Positions 43,359 to 57,100 of a stretch of DNA of 64,000 nucleotides are shown here, piece after piece. Source of the DNA: Aquila chrysaetos chrysaetos (taxonomy: Eukaryota > Chordata > Aves > Accipitriformes > Accipitridae). The stretch covers positions 23,164,759-23,228,758 of the forward strand of contig NC_044012.1 in the NCBI RefSeq assembly GCF_900496995.4. The letters run 5' to 3'. Below the pieces are notes generated by a model, which was given only the letters and a program-made list of their open reading frames with translations, made no database searches and was not told where the DNA came from. Positions within the stretch are counted from its first letter, which is position 1. Each line of letters begins with the position of its first letter. A program made the translations under genes and the position numbers.

Positions 43359-46005
43359 ACTTTTACTTCTAAAAAAAAGGTACAGAACATATATCTCGTG
43401 CACATACTCATATATATTTGATACACAAACGAATCAGAACCTATAAAAGTCACTATGTTCTACAGCAAATGACATGAATAAGCCCCAGGAACCAGTGACA
43501 CCCACAGGCTCCGTCCTTCTGCATTGGCATTTGCCTCATGCCCTCCCAGACTGCCCATCGCACAGCGTAAAGCAAGGAGGAGCAGCAGTCATCCCCCCCC
43601 GGGGTTTAAATGCCCTCCATGAGGGGTGCCAGCATCCTGCCTGGCAGCAGTCTGGAAACAGGAGAGGGGAGCAAGACGAGCAAAAGAACAGATCTGGGCT
43701 GGAGGAGCAGCTCCTCCTGATCAGTGCCAGCGTGACCATGGCAGCTGGAAGATGGTGGGAGATGGCTGTGGAGCTGAAACCAGTGTCCTTACAAATACCG
43801 TGGCAGGAGTTGAAGTGATCAGATCTGCCTGGTGCACGTTCATCTCCCCAGCATCACTCCAAGCTGAGAACTTCACCCATAGCCAGACAAGTGTCCACTC
43901 CATTTGCTGTACTGCCTGGAGAGTGACCCAGCTCCCATGGACATGCACAAGCTATCCAAGACCAGCAAGAAAATAGACAAGGTGTTTTCCAATGTTTCCA
44001 GAAATGTCTTGACTCCGTGATGCTTCAGTAGCAAGGACAGGACATTACATACATTCAAATGGCTACAAAACTTTACTACAAAAATAACATTTCTAGTGTT
44101 TCGTATAAAAATAATGCCATAGTACACCGCCTCACAAACTGTGAGGCCAGAACCCCAGCCGCACTCAAGCGGGGCAGATGGGGAGGCTGTGCCGACAGCC
44201 TCCAATTTACCCTCCACGTAAATCAATGCCAGCCAGCATTACAGAGCTGGGCTGCACAGGAGTGCTGCTGTACAAGGAGGGGTTTCACCCCAAATTCCTA
44301 ATTACAGTTAATCTGATTGCATTCTGTACTTGCAAAGCCCAAGATGAATCCCTGGCTCCCCTCTCTCAAGTCAACAAAATGCAGAACTAAGGGACTGAAT
44401 GATGGCAGAAAACAACCACCACTGCAGTCTATCCTCTCCACCTCCAGGGCTGGATGGATGCCCTGAAGGTGCCTTCTGATGGATCTAATAGGCCACCTTC
44501 CTCTAGCTCTGCTTTATAGCTGGCCCATCATTTCTTCTTTGATTATCTTGCTTATTATGTGGTTTTGCTTTCTTTTTTCTACATGCATATTTATACTTTG
44601 GGCTCTGATCCACTGAGGTTGGTTAGTGGAGGATCTGACCCTTCATGTGTAGCTCTACCTACAAAGCATCATATCTTGAAGACCTGTGCACGCTCCAGCA
44701 AAATTCATACTGGAGTCAATGTTTAATAACGGTTTTCAGGAACTGACCACAGATAAAAGATAAGGCTTACATACAGTAACATCTAGACGTCTAAAAGTCA
44801 AAACCAATTTGGGTTAAAAAAAAGCCTGGTACTGTTATGGTGCTTTAATAGCCTGGTGATCAGTGCTAGCCAAAAAAGAAAAACTAAAATGCAGCTGAAG
44901 TGTACGACCATGAACAGGTACTTTTTGCTTTTTTGTGGATTAGCAGACATGCTGATTTCTAGAGAGTATATGGGACCAGAAGGATGGTATGTCTGCTGTG
45001 GTGGACTAAGTCCTATATGACTAAATTCAGACTTGCATTGAGTTACTTCAAGAGAGTATTTCCTGGGTTTTGTGCTTGCAGAGAACAGCAAAAACCCTCC
45101 AATGTTATCACAGGAATAGCAAAATTATTGGGTGACTCCTTGTTTTCTCCCATTTGCAAAGGCTCCTCCACGTTATCCTGCCCTGTTGTTGGACGCGGCT
45201 GGACACAGGGCGCATCAGCTGGCAGAAGGGTTTTATTGCAGTTGATTTGCCAAGAACCAGCTCTCAGACTAAATCTGCAAGAAGAAATGCCTGTAGCTGT
45301 TGGAGAGAAAGGTGGCCTGATTTCAGGAAGATCAATTGTGTGCTGCCAGCTCCTCTGAACGTGGAATCTGTATCACTGACCTTCAGTCCCCTAATCAGAT
45401 GCAGTTTTTGTCACCTCTGTCTGAAAAGCTAGACTACCCCTCGTGTCTCCACAAGAGTAAATGGGGTATTTGATCAGCCCAAGGAGAGCCAGCATCCAGC
45501 TGGCCACCAGCATCAGTCTTGGTCTGACAGAGCAGCGATCTGAAGTGCAAAGAAAGAAGCAACAGAGAGTTTGTTAAGTGCAAATTGTGTGGGTTTGGTG
45601 TTAAGATTGCTCAAGGTGGCTGAGCCCGAGTCCAGCAGTGTGGGGGAGTGGGTGGCTTCTCAGCTGGGCCATGATGAAATGCAGAAAAATTCCCAACAGC
45701 AATTTGGAAATTCACTTCTGCCCAGCACCTGGCAAAGAGCCACCAAGCAGCTCTAGAACAGCAACAGCCTTTGTACGTAACGGTACCAGAAGAAAAAAGC
45801 ATCTCATTTATTTCCAATATACCATCACTGGTGAATGACAAATTAGATATATTTTTGGACATTCTGCTCTGCAAAAAAATGCAGTTTTCTCCAGTATTTT
45901 TATTCCCTGCTTTGCTTCCTACTGGTCACCAGTTGAGCATAAACTTAGCTTTCCTGCAGCAACGCACATCTGGTTTAGGCCAAAAATGTCCACGCCATAA
46001 AGCAT
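43359..46005 (-). other. CX3CL1: Probable CX3CL1 3' untranslated region
   Basis: About 2.6 kb between the CX3CL1 stop and the AATAAA candidate. No coding feature or repeat was recognised. The extent is inferred from the poly(A) signal alone. Confidence 0.45.
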
Positions 46006-47200
46006 TCAGATTACTTCCATTGGATAGACGCTGTTTTCATGTCCTTCATTCTGGTAGAGCAACCCCTGTACCATTTCTCTTGACATTTCTTCCGTTTTGA
46101 CTCCAAATTTTAGATATAGCCACACAATGGCAACACTGCAAACCATCAGGCCACCTACCACAGAAACTGGGATGATAAAATGCATCTGAGATCTTGACAA
46201 GAAGCTGGGGAGAGGCAGATTGTTTGGTCTTTCTGTAGTTATCTGCACTCTGACTTGGCCTGAGAATGCTTGACTAGTAAAAACTGTTGTATCTGAAGGC
46301 TCTTGCTTTGCTACAGGCGATGAAGAATCAAATATTCTAGTACCAAAAGCACCTGCAGAAGAACTGGCAACCTTATTGGTATAGACAGAAGTACCTTTGT
46401 CTATGGCAGTTGTGGAGTTTAGAGTAGAAACTGAGGTAGCCTCTGGTGGAACTGGTGTGGCTGGGACTGTGGTGATCTCCATGCTGTCCAGGAGGGAGGG
46501 GAGATCTGAACTAGAACTGCTAGAAGCAGCATCTGGTGCATTGTCTCTTGCACTTGTAGGGTCCAGGGATTCATTTGTAGAAAGTACAGGATGGTCTGAT
46601 CCTTTAGTAATGGCCATGGGGTCTGAATTTGAGCTAGGAGAAGTGGTGTCTCCAATATCAGCCGTAGCATTTGCGGTATGTCCTACAGGTTCTTCTGTAG
46701 ATCCCACAGCATTGTCAAAGCCATGCACAAGAGCCGTGGGGTATGGGGTGGACTGGCTGGAGACCATGCCTGCTGCAAAAGTTGTTGAAGGTGCAGGAGA
46801 TTTTAAGGAATCTCTGTTTGCTTCTGGAGTGACTTCTGAGCAGGCAGCAACTTCTTGTATCACAGGGGATGATCCTGCAGGGACCTGGGTGGTGTCCTGC
46901 ATGGCTGGTGGAGGCTTGCTGGATGCCTCCATCCTGGCAGCAGGAACACATATTCTCTCCAGAACTGTTGTGCCAGTTCCTTGGAAGAAACTAGTTGGAG
47001 CAGTCGCTCGAGATGGAACTGTTACTGTATGACCAACATGTTTCTGAAAAACACCGGCCTCTTCTGGTGCCACTGCTGAGGTGGCGTCACGTGGAAGTGG
47101 GGAGGCTGCGGCATTTTTCTGGTCCAGTTTCTGTATGATCTTCTTCACCCACTCTTCCTCTGGATCTGCACAAATCTCCAGGGACTTCAGAGTAATAAAT
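46006..47200 (-). CDS. CX3CL1: CX3CL1 exon 3 (end of chemokine fold, stalk, TM, tail)
   Basis: This 1,195-base piece encodes FITLKSLEICADPEEEWVKK, the mucin-like stalk, the membrane helix FIIPVSVVGGLMVCSVAIVW and the tail, with TGA at 46008-46006. As in mammals, one exon holds stalk, helix and tail. The acceptor is TTTTTATTTTCAG. Confidence 0.95.
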
Positions 47201-50200
47201 CTGAAAATAAAAAGGGATCACTTACTGGATAAAGAAAACACTGGTTTAGAAGATCAGCGTGATAGGGAAGGCACACAGACAGCTACACTGACTCTCTCAA
47301 GCCCATAGTAAACACCACCATGTTGGATGGATTATTTATTTCAGGAAGGGCAGGTGCCCCTGAGATCTGATTGAACGAGGAGCAGCTGAACGTGACTCAT
47401 GGGTGAAGGGTTCCCCCCCCCCCCCCCCCCCCCCCAAATTTTTTCTTTTGAAAGCATTGTTCTGATGTTTGGATGCTGTCTGCCTCCAGTGCTCAGAGCA
47501 GGAAGCTCTGTAGGCACCAGCTGCCCAGGGGCAAGCATACGTGAAGACAAAACCTTTGGATTTACTCAGTGAGATGAGACTTTCCAAGGTCAGCCCAGCA
47601 GGTTCACTTTAGAGCAACCTCCTGGGCTGCAATAAAGTGGTCTCGATGGTGCCTCATCTTCTGGGCAATTTGAAAACAACAATTATCCTGGGGAAAAAAA
47701 ATGTAGCTTTTCTCATCTCCAGACAAGCTCAAAAGTCTGAATCTGTCTCCAGAGAAAACACCTGCTTTCACAGAAACACGTGAGCTCTTGCCTTGCGTGC
47801 TTCTGCTGTCCCGTTCTGCCAACAAGTACGTCTGTCAGTCCCCTTCCCCATCCATTTATCCCTGTCTCACTCTGTGCCTGAGCCCTTGGTCTCACATGGA
47901 GGCTGTTGGTCTTTAAATAGGGAAAAAACCCAACCCACCCCTCAAATAAATACCAGAGTCTGCTCTGTTTCCAGATTGCTCCTTGCTCCAAAGCAAGGGC
48001 ATTTGCTGATAGGCTAATGCTTAATCGGGGTTGGAGGGCGTGCGGCAAGGGAGGCGGGTGGTGGGGCCGTGCTTACATGACAGCTTGTTTGGTGCAGCGG
48101 GATTCGGTCATGCGGTAGCTCCTTATCCGCTTCGCCGCTATCCTAGATGTAAAACGGCTGCACTCTGTTGAACACTTCAGAGGTGCTTTGGGTTGCCCTG
48201 AAATAAAGTTTTCAACATATTAAAAGTTGGCTTTTATTAGGTACTATAAAAAACAGCACTGTTTCTTTTTCCCTTTCTCTGGGGAGAAGAAATCCAAAGC
48301 TTGCCATGAAAGTTTCCAATCCCTGATAAAATGAGATGAAGACAAATCCCATCAGGGCCACGATTGTTTGTATCACCCAAACAGGTGATAAGATACCCAG
48401 AAAACTGCAAAAAAAAGCACTGTGAAAATTGCGGGGCTCTTGAGACACCATTGCAGCTTGCCTTACAGGATGTGCAAGCACTGGCTGGAGGTCCTTTGTG
48501 CAAGCACCTGGACCTGCAGGTCCTCTCTTGTTTGGGTCACAGGAGGACTGCTCTCAGCATGGTGCCCAGAAGACACATTTCTTCATCCCCCAAAGACGTG
48601 CTGCAACTGTCACCAATGGGCTCTTGGTGCAGACAGTGCAGATCAGAGGGCAGGATGCTTGTCCTCCCCTTATCTGGATCAATCCTAACTCTTCCTCCTA
48701 CAGGAGTTCCCCTCCAGGCAAGCATCCTGCCTCTCTCTTTGCTGGTGTGTGGTCTCCGAATGCCACTCGGACTCAGAGAAAGGGTGCAGGGAAAGAACCT
48801 TTTGGTGAATGATACATTGCTCCCGTAGATATCTCAGCAGCCCGGCTCCACAGCACCGTTTCTCACCAAACATCTCTTTTCCCTCTCCACCAGAAAATAT
48901 GGTTTTCAATTTGCAAAGCGTAAAAACAAAACCCCACTTGAACCCCTCAAGGAGAAATGCCAGTCACACCGCTGGGGACCCTTCATTCCTGCATCTACCC
49001 CCAGCCTCCAACAACAGGCATTTGCCACGTGAGAGGAGGTTGCACGATGCAGCCTGGCAATTTGTTTCTGACATCCCAGGGGGCAAGACTTAGAAAAACA
49101 AGCCCTGCTTTATCTGAGGCCCCCTGTGAAGAAAGGAGCTGGAGTCTGGTTTAGATCAGTCAGTCTCTACAAAATGTCATCTCAGATTCCCAAATCAATT
49201 TGGCGAATTTGATGCAGTTCAGTTGGGAATGATCCATCCACCAGGTGCAAGAATGAGCATCGCTATAGGAGCACCCTCAGCTCTTTTGATCCATTCACTG
49301 GGGAAATGCATGGTTGCAAAGAAATCCCAGGCAAACACTCCTGTGGCCTTTCTACAGAAGCACATTTCGATCTCTAGGTCTCTGTAATGTTAAAGCAAAA
49401 CTCTTTGTTCACACAATAATGTCTTCTGTGGCACTTTAGGGTCAAGAATAGCTCAGGGGCAACCGACTTCCCAATTAACTCTCATTAGCCAGAGGACATA
49501 CTGCCGGTGTCCTCCACTTTCAGGAGCAGTGTTCAACAAAACAGGCACAGCAAAGAGGGCCAAATCCGTCCCTGTGGACAGGAGGAGGTGCATGGCAGGG
49601 AATGGTCAGAGACTGCCCCCAAAGGCCCTTCTCTGTTAACCGTTAGCTGATTTTACAATTATTGGCACCAATGCAAATAGTTTGCAATTAGCTGAACTCC
49701 TGGGGTGTTCCTCCCAGAGCGGAGGAGCTTGGAAAGCACGTACCAAGGAGAGAGCAGCGTTGCAGGGAGCATGGAGCCAGCCCTGGTAGACCCCCTCCTC
49801 CTGGGGCACACAACTCTGCTTCTCTGAGCTGCATCTGAGTCTGCCAAAGGGACCTTGGGGACACCTGGGAACTGAGAGTTTACCCGTCCAGGACCACCAC
49901 TCCTCTGAGGCACTGTTCTTGGGAGCCATTGGTACCTGCTTTTCAGCATGGTTCCTCAGGAAACCCTGACCAGGGAGCACCACCAGCCTTTCTTTCTGCA
50001 AAGCCAGCCTGATTTCATCACTTTAGAGGAGATGGATGTTTGGCCGCAGGTGAGCAGAGCTAGGCAGTGCCAAAGCAGGCAATGGGTTCCCAGGGCAGGA
50101 TAAGCTGCCCGGTGTCCCCGTTGCCCACTTTACTCAGGCCAGCCCTGGAGAACCTGCCCAGAGGTGTGAGGAGAGGAAGAAGCTCCATCCCCAGCTGCCC

Positions 50201-51100
50201 TTCTTGCTGTCCTCACTCCTCCCATCTGTTGGCAACAGGGCACAGATCTTAAGGGCTCTTTGCCCCTCTCCCTTCCCATGGTGGGAATAGACCATTCCTT
50301 TCTCCTGGGTGAAGTCCAGCTTTGCCTGCACTGCTGAGAAGCTGGCTGCCAGCCTGGCAACCCGCCCTGCTTAACTGCTGCCTTGAGCAGCAATCACTGC
50401 TCTGTGCCATAGACGACTTAAACCGAGAGCAGCCCAAGGAGAGCTGCGCCCACCTCCTCCTGGTCCTCTGGCCCCACTCAGCACTGCCCTGGAGCTCGCA
50501 AAGATCTTTATCCAGCAAACAGGAAAGCGTTTCCCACCTGTGCACACACACACACTGCACACACACACTGCACAGGTACTGGGGCTGCAGGTGACAGCAG
50601 CCCCCCACCTCGCAGCCATGGAAGCACCAGCACCCTCAGGACAGGGAGCCTGTGCAGACAGCTAGCCACCCTCAGACGGGCTGCGGTCTGCCCCCACAGC
50701 ATGTCCCTAGGGGACATGAAAAAAGGGGAAAAGAAGTGCATTATGCTTCTTTTCCAATACGGATCACCAGAAAGTCTCTCCAACACTCTCCCCACCTACC
50801 CTCAGGAGTGACAAAAGCCATCACAGAGCTGCTCCCACTTCCCTGCTGCCAGGATTGCCTCCCAAACCCAGCCTGATCCTGCTACGAGATCTCCCACAGC
50901 CCACAAAGGTCCCTTGGTGCCCACAGCCCGATCCAGCACCGCTTCCCCCCCCGCCCCATTCTTCCCCAGCCCCTCGTGAACCTGGCTGCTCCCCTGGGGA
51001 GCCCAGGGGGTGGCAAGCGGCACTGTGGCTCACCTCCAGCCAGGGTCGCCAGGCACAAGACCTTCAGCACAAAGAGGACCCGGAGAGAAACAGCCTTCAT
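46006..51100 (-). CDS. CX3CL1: CX3CL1, fractalkine (3 exons, 460 aa)
   Basis: Exons 51034-51100, 48077-48197 and 46006-47200 join in phases 1 and 2 to give 460 residues. Residues 1-22 are a signal peptide. The chemokine domain has KCSTEC (Cys31-Cys35), three residues between the first cysteines, which defines the CX3C class; human has CNITC. Cys57 and Cys73 (EICADPEEEWV) complete the fold. Residues about 100-395 are a Ser/Thr/Pro/Ala-rich mucin stalk. Residues about 402-426 form one transmembrane helix, followed by a 34-residue tail ending YPMEVI. Fractalkine is a membrane-bound adhesion molecule and, after ADAM10/17 shedding, a soluble attractant for CX3CR1 cells (family knowledge). The human protein is 397 residues, so this stalk is longer. 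It is divergent from PLLP and shares strand with the CC genes. Confidence 0.95.
47201..48076 (-). other. CX3CL1: CX3CL1 intron 2, with C23 tract
   Basis: An 876-base phase-2 intron. A run of 23 C (plus strand) lies at 47413-47435, about 213 bases before exon 3, and reads as a G run in the transcript. Confidence 0.8.
47413..47435. repeat. C23 homopolymer
   Basis: An uninterrupted run of 23 C on the plus strand inside CX3CL1 intron 2. Runs of this kind are prone to length change and sequencing error. Confidence 0.9.
48077..48197 (-). CDS. CX3CL1: CX3CL1 exon 2 (CX3C motif)
   Basis: This 121-base exon encodes GQPKAPLKCSTECSRFTSRI and continues to ESRCTKQAV. It carries the CX3C pair and the third cysteine. 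The acceptor is CTTTATTTCAG and the donor GTAAGC. Confidence 0.95.
48198..51033 (-). other. CX3CL1: CX3CL1 intron 1
   Basis: A 2.8 kb phase-1 intron with a CA/TGCA microsatellite at about 50543-50574. No other feature was recognised. Confidence 0.7.
51034..51100 (-). CDS. CX3CL1: CX3CL1 exon 1 (signal peptide)
   Basis: This 67-base coding piece encodes MKAVSLRVLFVLKVLCLATL and AG, ending at donor GTGAGC. Its length and phase equal those of exon 1 in both CC genes. Confidence 0.92.
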
Positions 51101-54100
51101 GTTCCCGTGGTAGGAAGGGCAGGCAGGGAAGGATTACAGGCAGTTATTTCCCACTCCTGACTGCTTGTTGCATCCTCCGGAACAGCACAGCTGCTGCAGC
51201 TCATTCCAGGATTATGAAGCCCTGAGACGGGGTTTTTAGCTGTTATTCTTCTCCCCCCACACGTGTCTCAGGGTGACGACAGGAGGCGGAGGGAAGAGCG
51301 GGACAGGGGAGGGAATACTGCCTGCACCAGAGCTAGATGGCTCCTGGAATTCCCCAGCTGCATTTACAACAGCTTTTCTTAGCACACACAGAGCAGCTCC
51401 AGCCTCCTTGGCAAATTATTCAGGCAGGGACTTTCAGGAGTCAGCAGCTCCATCCTCCTCTCCCACTGATGTGTCTCTTGGCCAGACAGCCTGCGCTAAG
51501 GCACCACTGTCCTTAGGCTTGTAAAGCTCTCCCCACCTTCAACCTGCAGCTCCCCAATGCACATTAAGCTCATTATTTACCCCGAATGCAAAAACAGCTA
51601 TTCCCTACCTTTTTGGCAGCCATCTTATAACAGCAGCGTTGGTTGTTAGGCCAAAAGAGGTGGAATTTCCTGATCAGGATTACAAATTCATCAACTAGGT
51701 TGGTGAGCTCACGCGAGGCTGCCTCTTAGAGCACCACCAAAGCAAGGGGTGAGCAGGGACCCAGTGGCCTTCCCAAGCAGCTCCTTGTTCCTGGGCATGC
51801 TGTCTGTGGCGTGTGCCTGTTACTACAGCCCTGACTTTTGATATATGGCAAGGTCTCAGCCATCGAGGTCTTGCTGATGCTGAGAGCAGGAGTATGAGTC
51901 CCCCAGATCTGCAAGCAACCAGGCCAGCTGGGGGGCTTCCTGGCATGAGCACGAAGCCAGGTCTGAAGCGGACATACCAACACGGCAGTCACATCCTGCA
52001 CCTTTATTTTCTCTTTCATCTCAGATCTCAGCAGAATACATAACAATTTTCCCCTGCCAATTCCTTCAGCTGAAGGATGAAGATAAGATCAAGACTGAGA
52101 CAGTGTGGCTGCCCCCGAAATCTTTTTTCCCCAGAGTTTTCTTAGGACTGGTGGAAACCTGGCTTCTCTGTGCTGTGGGAAATTCCAGCAGTTCCAGTCA
52201 GGATTTTATTCCTAAAGAGTGAAAACCCCCAAGTTTCCATATGCTGCATTTTTGAAACATTTGGTGAAACTCCCAGCCTGTAACTTCAGCCTTTGCTTAT
52301 ATTGCAATAGAAAATAAAACCCATTTCAAGGAAAGAAAATAAAATAAAGACCTTGAAATAGTCTGTTTGCACCAGCTGGACCACAACATGCTGCATCTTT
52401 TGGGACGCTTTCTGGACCCTTCCCCAAATGGCGTTTTCTCTGGCTGGGCAGAGCCTTACAGGAAACTTTTATTCCAGGAACTGGCATTGCCTGAGACCAT
52501 CGGGCGCATTGGCCACTGGCAGTGATGGCACAGCCCACACATGCTCACATCTCCCCTGAAGAAACAAGTTCTGCTTCTTCTGCAAAGGGTTTACTGCCAG
52601 CAATGGATAAAACTGAGGAAGGGCCCCAGCATGCACATAATGTGGGAGGGTAAGTGCTTTGTTTGCTAAAGGCATGACTTGCCACAGGCGTTGTTGGTTT
52701 TAAGGTGCAAACAGTTCTTTGGCAGGGTAACCCAGCTGCTTTTTCTGTGCAGACTGGGCTAGTGGTGTTTTGCTTGGTAGGGGACTTCTCCAGGACACTC
52801 TCAGAGACCTCCCTTTGCTCCAGTGAGCTCGGCAGCTGGATTTGGAGGTGGAATCTGCACAAGGAAAAACCTGCAGGAGGAGGGCGGAGGGCAGCTGCAG
52901 CCTCAGCGCAGCTCCGTGGGACATGGCAAGCCTTCATGTGCTGGCAGTGCCATGGGTCTAAGCCACCGGCAAGCCCTGCAGTTGCTACCAAAAGCAGGAC
53001 ACAGCAATTGGCTCTGAAGGGAGCGGGCAGCTCCAAAGAGCAGTGACAAACCTGGGCTGCAGCTGGCAGAAAACTGGCATCATTGCTCTCAACTTGCTTC
53101 CTATACCACCCTCCCTGTCCCATTGCACATCTGCTCCTCCAGCACGCCAGTGCCAGCCACTTACTGCACTTCTTTTGGGTCTTGCAGCACTGAAAAACCC
53201 GAAGTCAGAGGGCCTGCTGTAGCCCAGGAGATATTTCTGCTGTAACTAGTGATAAACCACAGGCATTATAATGCTCTGACAGTGAAGGGTCTCAGGTCTT
53301 TTCTGGACTTGTCTTGACTTCAGATGATTTTAGCTTCTTTGGTTATGATAGAAATTGTCTAGGCAATTGCTGTTATCTTAATTTGATTTATTTTTGCTTT
53401 AGTTTCTAGGAGTAGCAAGTAGTTATTCAGTGTGGGTCTGGCACTGTAGATTAAACTGTGATGTGGATGAGGGCAGGCAGAAGAGGACACCGGCAATCCC
53501 AGTCCATAAACACGAACCACAGTGCCCAAGCAATGGAGTGTGCAGCACTGCAAGTCAGGGACAACCAGCTTTCAAGGAAACAAAGAGCAGAAAAACTGAG
53601 TAACTGGGAACCAGGGAATACGGACTGTGCTAAGAAAATATATGAAAATGAAACCAAACAGACCAAGACTGAGGAGGCAGAAAGCCCACCATGAACATCA
53701 TAGCCTTCCAGTGAAGGCCACAAGCTGGGGCAGCTCATCACAGCCCTTCCCCATTCTTCCTTAGGAGGACTGGAAGGAGGCTTCTTGAGGTTACCCTTAG
53801 CACCCAAAGGCTCTCTGAAGGGATGGTATAGCACCAAAGAAAAGCAGTAGATACTAGGAAGAAGGTTGCTTTTTTCCCCCCATATAATGTTAATTGTAGT
53901 ATGAATGAGGAAGGACCTTAGGCTGATCTGAAACATGGACAAGGAAAAAACATGAGCAAATGTACGTCTGTGCACCTGCTAATGCATGTGGGCAGAGGGA
54001 CCATGCACAGGGCACTGTGCACCATTGGGGCTGGGACTGTAACCTCTGGGCCCACAGCTCCAGGTTTGATCCCGCGTACCCACAAAAGGATTTGGTGGCT

Positions 54101-57100
54101 CATGCCAGACAGTCTGGCGTCGAGGCTGGAGTCTGGGCTGTCTGGCTCCAGTTCCTGCTCTGCTTTAAGGACAGTTTCATATCAGGGTGGATGTCCTGCT
54201 ACTTAAACACTGGCTTTGCTGTGGAGAAAGGGAGAACAATGTCTGGTGTGGACTAGATGTTGGTGACAGCACAAGGCATGCTCAGAAGCCTGATCTGATC
54301 CCATACCCCTAACCTTTGGTTGCTCACTGGCAACCATTAGCCAGGAGCTTGGCTTATTGCTCCAAACCACAGATACCACGGGCCAAAGGGCCAGATCCTG
54401 TCTCCGCCATGAGACACCTGAAAGCAGCTCCAAGCATTTCCCACCCACTGCAGCTTTGCCAGGCCTGTGCACAGGGTCAAGGTTCTCGCAGGTGGAAGGA
54501 ACGTATGACTCATGCAGGGAGATTCGCTCTTGAAAGCTAAAAGCAACTTGACCCGGTAAAGGCAATATGCAAAACAATATGCAAAGAGAACAAGGGCTGT
54601 GTCCTAAACAAACAGGAAATGGCCCCAGAACATGGCCCGTCTCCTACAGGGTGTTTCCATGTTGGAAATTTATGTTCCATGGCTATTCTTGGTTCCTCGT
54701 GCAAGAAGGACTGTGCGCTGTTTGTTACAGTAGGTTTGTCTTCCTGGAAATCAAGTGGTGACTGGAGAAAAAGGAAAAGTCAGTGAGATGTAGGAGGCTG
54801 TATGTGACCTGGAAGAAAGAGATGCCAGAGCGGATCAGATGAGAATGCTGATGATTTCCACTGCATGGTCTGTACAGGAGCTCCCAAGACTTCAGGAGCT
54901 CGTCTTCCTAGGGCAGGGAAGCCCAGCACCCCTGGTAGCAGGTATTAACAGCATCCTTTGCTGTCCACAATGTTGTCCATGATCTCTGTCCCAGAGGCTT
55001 GTTGGAAAGAGGCAGCAGGAACACTTAGCTTTTGGGAAGATCCAGCCAGTCTTGATGCTGCAAAGGAGACAGGCTGACCCAGGACTCCAACTCCGGCCAT
55101 ATGATGAGATTCTCTTTCCCCTGCTAATGCTCCCAGCTCCAAGCTGGCAGCTCGTCCTTGCACTACACCCACCTCTCCTCAGAGGGGTTGGCAGCTCAGC
55201 CACCGCTCTGATACAATCCCCCTTTACTGCAGTCCGAGAGCATTAGACTCAAGGCAGCTCAAGCACCAGCACTGTGGCAGAGCTTCCACACTCACCAGAA
55301 CTGGGCTCCTACAGTTTCTCTTGAGGAGCGCACATGCAGCAAGGTCTGAGCCAGGACGTGGGAGACTGGTGGTGCATGTACTACAGTCAAGGCCAGGGAA
55401 TGCAGCTGGTCCCTGATGTATGGGACCAGATTTCCAGACTTCAATCTGGAGAAATCTTGATGGCTTTTCCAATGACATGGCACTGGGTGGCATAGCCCAG
55501 AGTAGTCCAGAACCGACCCAACATCCTCCTCTCTCCCGGCCAAGGCAACCAGTACCAGATTCAGGAGATGGTTCCTTAGACCCAAAGGTGACCTCTCATT
55601 TTGGAGATGCCCTCAGCCTATGCTTAATGTAGAGCTCTTGAGCCATTAGTGTAATAAGGGGGAGAATTAAATGACAGGGGATCCAGCAAATCTGTTTGTT
55701 TGGCACTGCAGGACACTGAATTTTCTCACATTAAAGAAAAAGGCAGGAAATGAGGAACAGATGTCTGGGGCTGTCTGCAGCCAGTGTCTCCACATGGGAT
55801 AGAACAACTATTTGGGAAGTATCAACCAGTGCAGGGCTTGTGTTTTTAAGAAACTGCTTTACATAGAAAATGTTTCAAAAATAGCAGAGAACATCACCCA
55901 GGCTTTCACTTCTCTGAACACAATGGCTTCCTCCTTCCTTGTGAATAAGAGCAAATTTGGGCTCCAGCACACATTGCGAAATGCTGATGCTCTGTATTTT
56001 TCCACAGTAAGGCAGCCCACGGCTACCGGTCAGCATCCCAAGCCAGCCTGGCTGCGGGATGTGGCTCTTTCCCCTGGCAGCATCACACCTGAGCTGCAAG
56101 CTGGTGGCTGATCCCAGTGGGACATTACATGGAAAGGTGCATACCTGCAGTGGGATTGGTGCCTCTCCTTGGCAGCTGGAGCAGCCAGAACTGAGGACAA
56201 CTCATTCTGCTCCTGTCCCATGGAGACTGCCAAGGACTGCAAGGGCTGCTGCAATAAACGAGATTTAAGCTGGTTGAAAATATTGCATGCAGAGAAAAAA
56301 CCCACAGAGCTGTTTACTCCACAACACAGTTAAGCTCTTCCCAAACAGAGAAGAGTCACTTGTCCCCCACAGAGAAACGCAGCCACCGGGTGCAAGCTCT
56401 TCCCTAGGACAGGGGACGGGGAAGGCTCTTCTGGGGAGATGTGCCTGGACAGCACAGATGAAATCGGGTCAGCTTTGCAGATAAGGGGAAAGGAGCATGC
56501 TGGGACTCCGCCAGGATAGGCTTGCCTGAGCACATCAGGCCCCTGGGTCCTACTAAGTCCCTACAAAGCTGGAGAGACATCCTGATGTTGCAATCCTTCT
56601 GCATAGCTGCAGGCCCCAAAGGCAACACTTCCATGGAGCTGGCATGATGAAGGAGAGCCAGATGATCCCGAAAGGGTGATCTCTCACCACTGCATGGCAG
56701 GGAAAAGAGGGGAGAGTGGCAGCAGGGCTGGTCAGGATGGGTGTGACAGAACCTCTGTGCGGCACAGGAGAGCATAGCTGCCGTGGGAGCTGCTGTCAGG
56801 CTTTCCCTTGGCGTAGGAGTGGCTGTGCTGTGCCTCACCCCAGGGTGGTACAGGGGGGTCTCCCCTCCTTTCCATCCTGGAAAAGGGTCCTACCAGGGCC
56901 ACTGTGGGAACAGGCAGAAGGCAGGGAGCAGGAAGAGTGCCACAGCTCTGCTATTTCACCTCTGCCAGAGCCCAGGGCCAGGCTAGCGCCTGCTGCCCTG
57001 GCTGAGGAAGAGGATGAGGCATGTGCCTCTTTGCAGCACCCCCAGTTACTCCCCCCATCCCTCCCTCCCATGGCAGTGGGAACAGAAAGTGCATGTGCCA

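Noticed and set aside
46397-47032. A 211-codon open frame on the plus strand opposite the CX3CL1 stalk.
   Set aside because: It is the antisense shadow of a Ser/Thr-rich coding exon, which rarely yields stops on the other strand.
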